Source: ZC4RG30 sp039917615 (GTDB lineage Bacteria > Pseudomonadota > Gammaproteobacteria > Steroidobacterales > Steroidobacteraceae). Taken from it: 64,000 nucleotides of DNA. Where the stretch lies: the NCBI GenBank assembly GCA_039917615.1, contig JBDSJD010000015.1:1-64000 (forward strand), given 5' to 3'. The notes beneath the pieces were generated by a model. That model did not search any database. It saw only the letters and a program-made list of their open reading frames with translations, and was not told where the DNA came from. A program made the translations under genes and the position numbers. Every line of letters starts with the position of its first letter. Position 1 is the first letter of the stretch. This document shows, one piece after another, positions 17,382-26,722 of the stretch.

Positions 17382-18130
17382 GGCGCAGTCTGCACCTGCC
17401 GGTAACCCGGATCTCCGTAGTCCACCAGCTGCAGTGCCTTGCCCGTACGGTAAAGCGCCACGCGGCCGGCGCACTCCTCGCGCAATGCCAGGTTTACGGC
17501 AGCGATGGCAAACTCTTCGGGCGATGTAATCACATCCGGAGCAATGCAATTCACGCGGATCTTCTGTTCCTGCAGCGAGCGCAGTGCGGCGGTAAATCGC
17601 ACCACACCCGCCTTGGCCGCGCAGTATGCGGGCCGGTCCTCGCCACCGAAGCCCAGGCCCGCATCCGCGGCAACGTTCACGATGGCGCCACCCCGGCGTT
17701 TCAGCAGTTCAATGGCGTGGCGGGTGACAAGCATGGTGCCGAGGAGGTTAGCGCCGACGATGCGCGACCAGTATCCCAGCACGTCGCCATCCAGCCAGGG
17801 GCCGGCTACATTGAACACCAGATCGAGTCCACCGAATTCACGGGCGGCACGATCCACCAAAGCGATTACCTGGTCCTCCACCGCGACATCGCAGCGATGT
17901 GCCAGCGCGGCAACACCTGTTGCGCGAATGCTGGCAGCAACCTCACCTGCAAGTGCGTAGTCGATGTCCGCAACGACCACGCTCGCACCCAGCGCAGCAC
18001 AATGCCTGGCAATCGCGGCACCCGCGCCGGAACCGCCACCGGTCACCAGCGCGACGCGACGTTCCAGACGTGGCACCGGCACTACCGAGCCGGTGTCCAC
18101 CTCTCCACCGGAAAAATCACTGATCGACAC
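17375..18130 (-). CDS. SDR-like protein lacking the catalytic serine
   Basis: The 251-residue protein has the SDR fold: TGGGSGAG for the cofactor, NVAG in place of NNAG, and AYCAAK for Tyr/Lys. Where classical SDRs have Ser about 13 residues before the Tyr (IVNISS), this one reads IVNVAADAG, with Ala. The active site therefore lacks one triad member; it may be impaired, use another residue, or serve a non-classical reaction. It is the first gene of the operon, overlaps mmsA by 7 bases, and is divergent from the YidC-like gene across 161 bases that should hold both promoters. Confidence 0.75.
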   Translation of the reverse strand: MSISDFSGGEVDTGSVVPVPRLERRVALVTGGGSGAGAAIARHCAALGASVVVADIDYALAGEVAASIRATGVAALAHRCDVAVEDQVIALVDRAAREFGGLDLVFNVAGPWLDGDVLGYWSRIVGANLLGTMLVTRHAIELLKRRGGAIVNVAADAGLGFGGEDRPAYCAAKAGVVRFTAALRSLQEQKIRVNCIAPDVITSPEEFAIAAVNLALREECAGRVALYRTGKALQLVDYGDPGYRQVQTAPW

Positions 18131-18291
18131 GATTCTCCACCGGCGCGATATCAGGCGCCGGCAGCAAGCCTAGGCAAGCGCAGGAGGCCTGTCCACCTGG
18201 CGTTGACACTCGACCGGGTAGAGTGCATGTACAACCGGCATAGGCATTTACCCTTGGCTATACTCGACCCGCAACCTAAGAGGAACTCGCC

Positions 18292-18945
18292 ATGGAACTC
18301 TGGTCAATGTGGATGCAGGGGCTCAACGCCCTGTATACGTTATTCAGCATCCAATTTGGCCTTCCTGAGGCCGTCTCGGTCGTGGCGCTAACGCTGGTCC
18401 TGCGGCTCATCTGCCTGCCTCTATCATTGACGGCGGCATACCAGGCGCAACAGAACAAACAGCGAATGGATCTACTGAAGCCCAAACTTGACGCACTTCG
18501 CGCGCGCTTGAAGGACGACCCGCAGCAGCTGGCCGCACAAACCATGGCTCTGTATCGCGAACAAGGCATTTCATTCCTGGGCAAGTGGGGCCTTTTGAAT
18601 ATGCTGGCGCAGTCCAGCGTGGGCATTGGCATCTACCGAACCGTGATGTCGCTTTCGCTCTCGTCGCGGTTTCTCTGGATCTCGAACCTGGCAAAACCCG
18701 ATGTCTTGTTGACCGTCATTGTGACCATCCTCATGGTGGTCGCGATGATGCTAATGCCGGGCGCCACGCAGAATTCCATGAGTGCGTGGATCATTCTCAT
18801 CCCCGTCGGGATCTCGCTGATATTTCTAATCTCGATGCCCGCATCTGTCGGTCTTTACTGGGCGACGACCAACGTTGTGACGCTGCTGCAGTCGATAGCG
18901 CTCAAAACGATGGTTCGCAATCGGGGCAGGCGCGCGAGGGGCTGA
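18292..18945 (+). CDS. Short YidC/Oxa1-like membrane protein insertase
   Basis: The 217-residue protein begins after AAGAGGAA at ATG 18292 and has about five hydrophobic segments. VLRLICLPLSL places an Arg in the first conserved helix, as in the hydrophilic groove of YidC. A charged hairpin (residues ~55-85) follows. The large periplasmic domain of Gram-negative YidC is absent, so this is about 40% of the usual length and more like Gram-positive or organellar forms. It ends with a basic tail RNRGRRARG that could contact ribosomes. The gene is 6 bases before the MoeB gene. It is probably an accessory paralogue, not the main insertase. Confidence 0.72.
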   Translation: MELWSMWMQGLNALYTLFSIQFGLPEAVSVVALTLVLRLICLPLSLTAAYQAQQNKQRMDLLKPKLDALRARLKDDPQQLAAQTMALYREQGISFLGKWGLLNMLAQSSVGIGIYRTVMSLSLSSRFLWISNLAKPDVLLTVIVTILMVVAMMLMPGATQNSMSAWIILIPVGISLIFLISMPASVGLYWATTNVVTLLQSIALKTMVRNRGRRARG

Positions 18946-18951
18946 GCTACG

Positions 18952-20088
18952 ATGCCCAGCGATTCCCCTCTCCGCCCAGATCCGGCGCGCTATGCACGCC
19001 ATCTCGCACTAACCGAAATCGGCGCTGCTGGACAGCAGCGCCTTGCGGCCTCATCCGTGCTCGTCATCGGCGCTGGCGGCCTGGGTTCGCCTGCGGCCCT
19101 GTATCTCGCGGCTGCCGGCGTGGGAACCATCGGCATCGTCGATCACGACCGGATCGAGATCAGCAATCTGCAACGCCAAATCCTGTTCGCCACTACTGAA
19201 GTCGGCGACAGCAAGGCGCAAGTCGCGGCGTCGCGCCTGCGCGCGCTGAATCCGGATCTGCGGGTGATTGCGCATGATCTGAAGCTTGCCGCGGACAATG
19301 CCATGCAGCTGCTGGCAGCCTATGACGTCATACTCGATGGCACGGACCGCCTCGCCACAAGGTATCTGGTCAACGACGCCTGCGTGTTGCTGGGCAAGCC
19401 GCTGGTCAGTGCTGCGATCCACCGCTTCGAAGGCCAGGCGATGACCTACCTGCCGGCCAAGGCGCCCTGCTATCGCTGCCTGTATCCGCAAAGCCCGGAT
19501 GACCTGGTGCCGAACTGTGCGACAGCCGGCGTGCTGGGAGTCCTGCCGGGTGTCATGGGCAGCCTGCAAGCAACCGAAGCGCTGAAGGTACTGCTGGGCA
19601 TCGGCGAGACACTAGCCGGCAGGTTGCTCGTCTATGATGCCCTCTCGCTGCGCTTTGACGAATTTCGCTTCGCGCGTCGCGCCGACTGCGCCGTGTGCGG
19701 CGACCACCCCACCATCACGACTATCTCTCACCACCAGGAGTCAAAATTGAGCGGAATTTCTGAGTGGAGTCCACAGCAGCTGGCGCAGGAACTGAAGCAC
19801 GGCGCCGAGGCACAGCTGCTGCTGGTGGATGTGCGCGAACCCTACGAATGGGCAGCGGGGCGATTGCCAGGTTCCGTGCATATTCCGCTTGGCTCGCTGC
19901 CGCAGCGCACTGGTGAGATTCCCGCTGGTGTTACACCGGTGTTCATCTGCGCGGGTGGTGTGCGCAGCATGTCTGCCTGCCGACTGCTGGCCGCGCAGGG
20001 GCGCAGCGCTGTCAACTTGACCGGCGGCGTCTCGGCATGGAGCAGCGTCTATGGTGCACCATCTCCACCGCACGATCACCAGCACTGA
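18952..20088 (+). CDS. moeB: MoeB/ThiF-type adenylyltransferase with C-terminal rhodanese domain
   Basis: The 378-residue protein has an E1-like domain (GAGGLGSPAALYLA, D-x-D...SNLQRQILF, Zn-binding CYRC and CAVC pairs) followed by a rhodanese domain (residues ~270-370) with catalytic Cys in FICAGGVRS. MoeB adenylates the C-terminal Gly-Gly of MoaD; the rhodanese can supply the sulfur. The fused form is common for proteins serving MoaD/ThiS-like carriers. The molybdenum cofactor operon is 13 kb away and its MoaD is fused to MobA. The gene abuts folD tail to tail with no spacer. Confidence 0.85.
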   Translation: MPSDSPLRPDPARYARHLALTEIGAAGQQRLAASSVLVIGAGGLGSPAALYLAAAGVGTIGIVDHDRIEISNLQRQILFATTEVGDSKAQVAASRLRALNPDLRVIAHDLKLAADNAMQLLAAYDVILDGTDRLATRYLVNDACVLLGKPLVSAAIHRFEGQAMTYLPAKAPCYRCLYPQSPDDLVPNCATAGVLGVLPGVMGSLQATEALKVLLGIGETLAGRLLVYDALSLRFDEFRFARRADCAVCGDHPTITTISHHQESKLSGISEWSPQQLAQELKHGAEAQLLLVDVREPYEWAAGRLPGSVHIPLGSLPQRTGEIPAGVTPVFICAGGVRSMSACRLLAAQGRSAVNLTGGVSAWSSVYGAPSPPHDHQH

Positions 20089-20952
20089 TCAGGCTGCCTG
20101 ACCGACTGACCGCTCTGCGGAAACGATGGTGTTGTGCAGCAGCATGGTGATGGTCATCGGACCCACACCGCCTGGCACCGGAGTGATCAGCGACGCTTTC
20201 TGACGCACGCCTTCGAAATCAACGTCACCAACGAGCCTGCCATCCGGCAGGCGGTTGATGCCCACATCGATCACCACCACGCCGGTCTTGACCATCTGCG
20301 GCACGATCAGCCCAGGCACGCCTGCAGCCACCACGAGGATGTCGGCCAGCATGGTGAACTGGGCCAGATCCTTGGTTTTCTTGTGACAGATGCAGACGGT
20401 GGCGTCCTGCTGCATCAGCATCAGCGCCATGGGCTTGCCGACAATATTGCTGGCGCCCACAACCACGACGTTCTGCCCTTCGATGGGCACCTTCTCGAAT
20501 TCGAGCAGTTTCTGGACGCCGAATGGGGTGCAGGGAGGAAACACAGTGTTGCCGGTTACCAGGCCACCGACGTTATAGAGATGGAAACCGTCGACGTCCT
20601 TTTCCACCGCGATGCGCTCCAGCACATGCGGCACATTGATGTGGGGTGGCAGCGGCAACTGCACCAGGATGCCGTGCACATGGGGATCCGCATCCAGCGC
20701 GTCGATGCGGTCCAGCAACTCCTCTTCGGGAGTGCCGGCCGGCATGTGGTGCAGCTCGGAATGGATGCCGGTTTCCTTGCAGGCCTGGATCTTGTTGCGG
20801 ACATAGACCTGCGAGGCAGGATTATCCCCGACCAGCACCACCGCGATGCCGGGCTGCACCCCATGCTGTGACTTCAGGCGCTCGACGCGCACGGCGTATT
20901 CAGCCCGCAATTTGCGGGCTATCGCCTTGCCGTCGATGATCCTTGCTGTCAC
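20089..20952 (-). CDS. folD: Methylenetetrahydrofolate dehydrogenase/cyclohydrolase
   Basis: The 287-residue bifunctional enzyme interconverts 5,10-methylene-, methenyl- and 10-formyl-tetrahydrofolate. Family motifs seen are NPASQVYVRNK with the catalytic Lys, GILVQLPLP, KDVDGFH, PPCTPFGV, GASNIVGKPM and TPVPGGVGPMT. No ATG fits: GTG 20952 gives VTARIIDGKAIA, the normal start, with CAGG about 6 bases before it. It is 19 bases after ahcY and so in the SAM-cycle operon, linking one-carbon units to methionine regeneration. Confidence 0.95.
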   Translation of the reverse strand: MTARIIDGKAIARKLRAEYAVRVERLKSQHGVQPGIAVVLVGDNPASQVYVRNKIQACKETGIHSELHHMPAGTPEEELLDRIDALDADPHVHGILVQLPLPPHINVPHVLERIAVEKDVDGFHLYNVGGLVTGNTVFPPCTPFGVQKLLEFEKVPIEGQNVVVVGASNIVGKPMALMLMQQDATVCICHKKTKDLAQFTMLADILVVAAGVPGLIVPQMVKTGVVVIDVGINRLPDGRLVGDVDFEGVRQKASLITPVPGGVGPMTITMLLHNTIVSAERSVGQAA

Positions 20953-20971
20953 AGCATGCCTGCGTGTTCCA

Positions 20972-22390
<1,419 letters not shown>

Positions 22391-22416
22391 ATGATCCTCT
22401 CTATCAATAAATAGTT

Positions 22417-22492
22417 AGAGAGCGCCGTTGGCCGTACCGGCGAACCATCCGAGCCTCGCATCCTAAGGATGCTGCAGCGCTCCTCGGCGGTC
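22417..22492 (-). promoter_or_regulatory. SAH riboswitch controlling ahcY
   Basis: Read on the minus strand, the leader contains CCGAGGAGCGCTGCAGC, then GAGGCTCGGATGG, then GGCCAACGGCGCTC, in the order and spacing of the SAH (ahcY) riboswitch consensus. The segments GAGCGC/GCGCTC and CCGAG/CTCGG pair into the pseudoknotted core. The aptamer ends 26 bases before the ahcY ATG, and a GAGAGGATC ribosome site follows. SAH riboswitches are on-switches for SAH recycling genes. Confidence 0.93.
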
Positions 22493-22503
22493 CGCCTCCT
22501 GAA

Positions 22504-23676
22504 TTATTTCCTGATGCCCGCGTCCGCAGCCAGCGCCGCGGCCTTGTCGGTTTTCTCCCAGCTGAAGGTGGGTTCGTTGCGACCGAAGTGGCCATAGGCT
22601 GCCGTCTTGAGATAGATCGGACGCAACAAGTCGAGCATCTGCACAATTCCCTTCGGACGCAGGTCGAAGTGCCTGCCGATCAGCTCCTCGATCTTTTCGT
22701 CGGAAATCTTGCCGGTGCCGAAGGTGGTCGCCATGATGCTGGTGGGCTTGGCCACGCCGATGGCGTAGGAGACCTGCACCTGGCAGCGATCGGCGAGGCC
22801 AGCCGCCACGATATTCTTGGCCACGTAGCGAGCCGCATAGGCAGCCGAACGGTCGACCTTGGTCGGATCCTTGCCCGAGAACGCGCCGCCGCCGTGCGGA
22901 GCCGCACCACCGTAGGTATCCACAATGATCTTGCGGCCGGTCAAACCGCAATCGCCCTGCGGGCCACCGACCACGAAGCGGCCGGTCGGGTTGATGAGGT
23001 AATTGATCTTCTTGCCCACCAGTTCCGGCGGTAGTACCGGCTTGATGATCTCTTCGATCACCGCCTCGCTCAATTCCTTGTGCGCAATTTCCGGATGATG
23101 CTGCGTTGACAGCACCACGGTGTCGATTTCGGTGGGCTTGCCATCCACATACTTGACTGTGACCTGCGATTTCGCATCAGGACGTAGCCAGTGCAGTTTG
23201 CCGTTCTTGCGCAGCTGGGCCTGCCGCTCGACCAGCCGATGCGCCAGGTGCAGCGGCAGCGGCATCAGCTCGGCGGTCTCGTTGACCGCATAGCCGAACA
23301 TCAGACCCTGGTCGCCCGCGCCCTGGTCCAGGTTCAGGCCGCGACCTTCATCCACGCCCTGCGCGATATCCGGTGACTGCGTGTCATACGCAACCAGTAC
23401 CGAACAACCCTTGTAATCGATGCCGTATTCGGTGTTGTCGTAGCCGATGTCCTTGATGACGCCGCGCGCCACCGAGTGATAATCGATCTTTGCCTTGGTG
23501 GTGATCTCACCAGCCAGCACCACGAGGCCGGTATTGCACAGCGTTTCAGCTGCAACCCGGGAATATTTGTCTTCTGCCAGGATGGCATCAAGGATGGCAT
23601 CGGAAATCTGGTCCGAAACTTTGTCCGGATGACCTTCCGACACCGACTCGGATGTGAACAGATAGCTGTGGCTCAT
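22504..23676 (-). CDS. metK: S-adenosylmethionine synthetase
   Basis: The 390-residue enzyme makes SAM from methionine and ATP. Signatures are SVSEGHPDKVSDQISDA at the N-terminus, GAGDQGLMFGYA, and GGGAFSGKDPTKVDRSAAY (P-loop-like). The length and start are standard. It lies 21 bases after the PfkB kinase gene, and its 3' end leads straight into the SAH riboswitch of ahcY, so readthrough would also pass that switch. Confidence 0.97.
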   Translation of the reverse strand: MSHSYLFTSESVSEGHPDKVSDQISDAILDAILAEDKYSRVAAETLCNTGLVVLAGEITTKAKIDYHSVARGVIKDIGYDNTEYGIDYKGCSVLVAYDTQSPDIAQGVDEGRGLNLDQGAGDQGLMFGYAVNETAELMPLPLHLAHRLVERQAQLRKNGKLHWLRPDAKSQVTVKYVDGKPTEIDTVVLSTQHHPEIAHKELSEAVIEEIIKPVLPPELVGKKINYLINPTGRFVVGGPQGDCGLTGRKIIVDTYGGAAPHGGGAFSGKDPTKVDRSAAYAARYVAKNIVAAGLADRCQVQVSYAIGVAKPTSIMATTFGTGKISDEKIEELIGRHFDLRPKGIVQMLDLLRPIYLKTAAYGHFGRNEPTFSWEKTDKAAALAADAGIRK

Positions 23677-23697
23677 GTTGGATCCTGATCCTCTTTC

Positions 23698-24651
23698 CTA
23701 CAGTGCACCGAAAAGCGATTCGTAACGTTGCCGGAACTGTGCCGGCGTGAAGCTGTGATTCTGTGTGCCGCGCGACTCGATCTTCAGTGATCCAAGCAGT
23801 GAGGCAATGCGCGCGGTTTTTTCCCATGGGAAACCATGCATCAGCCCATGCAGCAGCCCGGCGCGATAGGCATCGCCGCAACCGGTGGGATCGATCACCG
23901 AGCGGGCCGGGGCCGTCGGAATGTCGAGTTTGCCGTCGGCCGTGAACACGGTGGAACCATTGCCGCCATGCGTGACAACCAGCGCCGCGACCTTGCTGGC
24001 CACCGTGGCTTCATTCCAGCCGGTGCGCTCTGCCATCAGGCTCCATTCGTAGTCGTTCACCGTTACCCACGTCGCCTGCGTGATGAAGCTGCGCAGGTCT
24101 TCGCCGCCAAACATGGGCAGACCCTGGCCAGGGTCGAAAATGAAGGGGATGCCAGCCGCTGCAAATTGCGCCGCATGCTGGATCATCCCGTCGCGGCCAT
24201 CGGGCGCGACAATACCGATCGACACGTCTTTGGCATCCGCCACATTATTCAGGTGCGCATGCCCCATCGCACCGGGATGGAAGGCTGTGATCTGGTTGTT
24301 GTCCAAATCGGTAGTGATGAACGCCTGACCGGTGTGCTCGGACAGCACGGTCTGGAGGTAATCCCGCGGCACGCCGTGGCTGTCCATCCACTGCGCATAC
24401 GGTGCGAAGTCATGGCCGACAGTGGCCATCACATGGCCGGTATCGCCAAGCAGCTTCAGGTTGTATGCAATGTTGCCCGCGCAACCGCCAAACTCACGCC
24501 GCATTTCCAGCACCAGGAACGACACATTCAGCATGTGCAGCTTGTCCGGCAGGAGGTGGTTCCGGAAATGGTCGTTGAACACCATGATGGTGTCATAGGC
24601 CATCGAGCCGCAGATCAACGCCTTGCCGGGCTTTATCACAGGCTGTTTCAT
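23698..24651 (-). CDS. PfkB family kinase, probably adenosine kinase
   Basis: The 317-residue ribokinase-fold protein has the GGCAGNIAYNLKLLG substrate motif and the C-terminal DPTGCGDAYRAG with the catalytic Asp and anion hole. Position between a ferredoxin gene and metK/ahcY suggests it phosphorylates the adenosine released by AhcY, pulling the SAH reaction forward. That role is inferred from context; ribose or nucleoside kinases look similar. ATG 24651 is taken because it lies 7 bases after the ferredoxin stop; a start 8 codons earlier is possible. Confidence 0.82.
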   Translation of the reverse strand: MKQPVIKPGKALICGSMAYDTIMVFNDHFRNHLLPDKLHMLNVSFLVLEMRREFGGCAGNIAYNLKLLGDTGHVMATVGHDFAPYAQWMDSHGVPRDYLQTVLSEHTGQAFITTDLDNNQITAFHPGAMGHAHLNNVADAKDVSIGIVAPDGRDGMIQHAAQFAAAGIPFIFDPGQGLPMFGGEDLRSFITQATWVTVNDYEWSLMAERTGWNEATVASKVAALVVTHGGNGSTVFTADGKLDIPTAPARSVIDPTGCGDAYRAGLLHGLMHGFPWEKTARIASLLGSLKIESRGTQNHSFTPAQFRQRYESLFGAL

Positions 24652-24658
24652 GAGTGTC

Positions 24659-24973
24659 TCATTCGTCGTCGGCAATGCGCACTTTCAGGCCGGCCAACGC
24701 GCCGGAAAACCTGATCTGGCAGGACAGGCGGGAATTGGGGCGGAAAGTGGAGAGGTCGCCCAGCAGATCCCGTTCATCGGAATGCATGGGTGGCAGCTTT
24801 GCCAGCCATGCTTCATCTACATACACGTGACAGGTGGCGCAGGCGCACATGCCGCCGCAGACGGCGGCGACACCGTAGTCCAGATCGCGAAGATTCTCCA
24901 TCAACGTAAAGCTGGTATTGCCTTCGACGTCGTGCTCGATTCCGTCTCGGTCGGTAACCTTGATCAAAGCCAT
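24659..24973 (-). CDS. 2Fe-2S ferredoxin, adrenodoxin/Fdx type
   Basis: The 104-residue protein starts MALIKVTDRDG and carries the cluster ligands CGGMCACATC plus a distal Cys in RLSCQI. The pattern C-x4-5-C-x2-C...C is that of vertebrate-type/ISC ferredoxins. It delivers electrons to oxygenases or biosynthetic enzymes. It is the first gene of the SAM-cycle group, 7 bases before the PfkB gene; why a ferredoxin is here is not obvious. Confidence 0.88.
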   Translation of the reverse strand: MALIKVTDRDGIEHDVEGNTSFTLMENLRDLDYGVAAVCGGMCACATCHVYVDEAWLAKLPPMHSDERDLLGDLSTFRPNSRLSCQIRFSGALAGLKVRIADDE

Positions 24974-25035
24974 GATGGGGTGGATGCGCCTCAAGCCAAC
25001 GGGTAGCGCGCCATTTTGCCTGTGTAGGCAGGTAC

Positions 25036-25836
25036 TTATCCAGCTTTCGAACCGTTGACTGCGTCCCAGAGTTGATTCAGCAAGGCAAAACGCTCCCGCT
25101 GCAGGGCCAGGACCGCCAGGTCAGCAGGTTTTGAGAGGCCTGCGAACTCCATCAGGAGCCCCAGCTGTGATTCCAGCCGGGGGTAATAAGTCAGCAGGCA
25201 GGCGATGTCATATGTCGGATCGACAACCTGGGCATATTCCCAGTCAATTAGCAGGGGCTCCCGGCCGAGCATGTTGCCGAGTTGCAGGTCGCCGTGGTTG
25301 AGCACCGCCCTGTCGGTCAGTCCCTCGATGGCCTGCGACAACTCCCGCGCTCGTGCGAGTAGCGGCTCGTACCGCTCGGCACGCCCAGACACTGTTGAGT
25401 GGAGTTGCTGCAGATAACCCGCGGCGATTGCCGAAGCGTCGAAGTCCGGAACATCCGCCGGTGGCGCGAGGCTGTGCAGTGTCGCCAGTCTGGCTCCGAG
25501 TCGCGCCAGCCCATCGATGGAGAGAAGCTCTGTTTCGGTCCACAGCTCCCCGTCGATGAAATCCATCAGCAGCCAGCTGCCGTCCGGCGCTGCGTTGATC
25601 AGGCGCGGCGCGAGCCCCGCGGCGGCGGCAATCATCTGGCTGTGCAATTCGGTCCGCGCTGCCGAACCCGGTCGATTCAGGGGTGGTTGACGCTGTCGCA
25701 ACACGAAGCGCCCGGCGTCCGTATCGATCCGCAGCACCAGGTTGCAGCCGCGCCCGCCCGGCAGGGGATGCACATGCCGCGGCGGACGTCCGTCCGCACA
25801 GCCGGGAATCAGCGGCAGGATCTCCGCAGGAATCAT
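25036..25836 (-). CDS. Aminoglycoside phosphotransferase-fold kinase, probable thiamine kinase
   Basis: The 266-residue protein has the APH/choline kinase motifs: NHGDLQLGNML (HGDxxxxN, catalytic base and metal ligand) and LIDWEYAQVVDPTYD (metal-binding Asp). E. coli ThiK belongs to this fold and shares the IDWEYA element. The gene starts 9 bases after the PnuC-type transporter at the end of a TPP-riboswitch operon, so phosphorylating imported thiamine is the best guess. The start at 25836 is the first Met of the fold; the open frame upstream overlaps pnuC and is not protein-like. Confidence 0.75.
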   Translation of the reverse strand: MIPAEILPLIPGCADGRPPRHVHPLPGGRGCNLVLRIDTDAGRFVLRQRQPPLNRPGSAARTELHSQMIAAAAGLAPRLINAAPDGSWLLMDFIDGELWTETELLSIDGLARLGARLATLHSLAPPADVPDFDASAIAAGYLQQLHSTVSGRAERYEPLLARARELSQAIEGLTDRAVLNHGDLQLGNMLGREPLLIDWEYAQVVDPTYDIACLLTYYPRLESQLGLLMEFAGLSKPADLAVLALQRERFALLNQLWDAVNGSKAG

Positions 25837-25844
25837 ACGGCCGA

Positions 25845-26459
25845 CTATCCGGCCGCAACCCGCTGATCGTCGCGGCGGATCCGCCACCAGCTGCGCAGCC
25901 CTACCACAGAGATAACCAGATAAATCGCGAACAGACTGGCAGCCACGACCAGCCCCTGCGAAAGGAACAGGAAAAGGGACACCACATCGATGACGATCCA
26001 GTACAACCAGTTTTCCAGATAGACCCGCGCGACCAGCCAGGTCGCAAACAGCCCCGCGCAGGCAACCAACGAGTCGATGAATGGGAAGGCCGAGTACCCC
26101 TCCCCCGCTAGCAGCCGGGCGAGACCCAGACTCACCGTTAAGCACGCAGCCAACGCCAGCGCGTGGCCGCGCCAGGTCCATATCGACACCTGTTGCGGCT
26201 GTGTCTGCGGCGCCCAACTCCACCAGCCGTAGACCGCCGCCGCCACATAGAACAGTTGGAGCAACGCCTGCATGGGCAGGTGCGAACGCGCTGCAATTAC
26301 CGCGAGAATCAGCGAGCTGATGCCGCCTGCGAGCCAGCCCCATCGATTGCGGCGCATGATCAGCAGGATGTAGAACACACCCGTTGCCACTGCAATCCAT
26401 TCGGCCGCGCTAGTTGCGCGCAGGCTGGCGAGCAACGACTGGGCGCTGAAGTCGGGCAT
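25845..26459 (-). CDS. pnuC: PnuC/PnuT-type vitamin transporter
   Basis: The 204-residue inner-membrane protein has seven hydrophobic segments, with the family features WGWLAGGISSLILA, YGWWSW and ENWLYWIVIDVVS. The PnuC family moves vitamins by facilitated diffusion, trapped by phosphorylation: nicotinamide riboside for PnuC, thiamine for PnuT. Because the operon begins with a TPP riboswitch, thiamine is the likely cargo. Start 26459 lies 2 bases after the stop of the upstream gene, so translation is probably coupled. Confidence 0.85.
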   Translation of the reverse strand: MPDFSAQSLLASLRATSAAEWIAVATGVFYILLIMRRNRWGWLAGGISSLILAVIAARSHLPMQALLQLFYVAAAVYGWWSWAPQTQPQQVSIWTWRGHALALAACLTVSLGLARLLAGEGYSAFPFIDSLVACAGLFATWLVARVYLENWLYWIVIDVVSLFLFLSQGLVVAASLFAIYLVISVVGLRSWWRIRRDDQRVAAG

Positions 26460-26461
26460 GC

Positions 26462-26704
26462 CTACGAGACTGTTCCGAGGAATTTCGTGACGAACACAGC
26501 GCGCGGCCCTTCTTCAAGACTGGTGCGGATTTCCTGTTGCAGGGTGCGGAAGACCTCGTCGAACTCACCGAAAATCTGCGTGCTCATGGTGTTGGTGAGC
26601 ACTTGCAGCCTGTCATTGGTCCGCACCCTGTCTATGAACGCCTGGATGGGCAGCAGGTATTCCTCCGAGAGTGGATACATGCTGATTTCAACTGCGATAT
26701 TCAT
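26462..26704 (-). CDS. Small thiamine-binding protein (YkoF/MTH1187 family)
   Basis: The 80-residue protein (MNIAVEISMYPLSEEYLLPI, later STQIFGEFDEVF) matches the single-domain MTH1187/YkoF fold; paired YkoF domains bind thiamine or its hydroxymethylpyrimidine moiety. It has no signal peptide, so it would act in the cytoplasm. AGAAGGAA precedes ATG 26704. It is 18 bases after the TonB receptor and 2 before pnuC, inside the TPP-controlled operon, which fits a thiamine buffer or delivery role. Confidence 0.8.
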   Translation of the reverse strand: MNIAVEISMYPLSEEYLLPIQAFIDRVRTNDRLQVLTNTMSTQIFGEFDEVFRTLQQEIRTSLEEGPRAVFVTKFLGTVS

Positions 26705-26722
26705 GCTGATTCCTTCTGCAGA

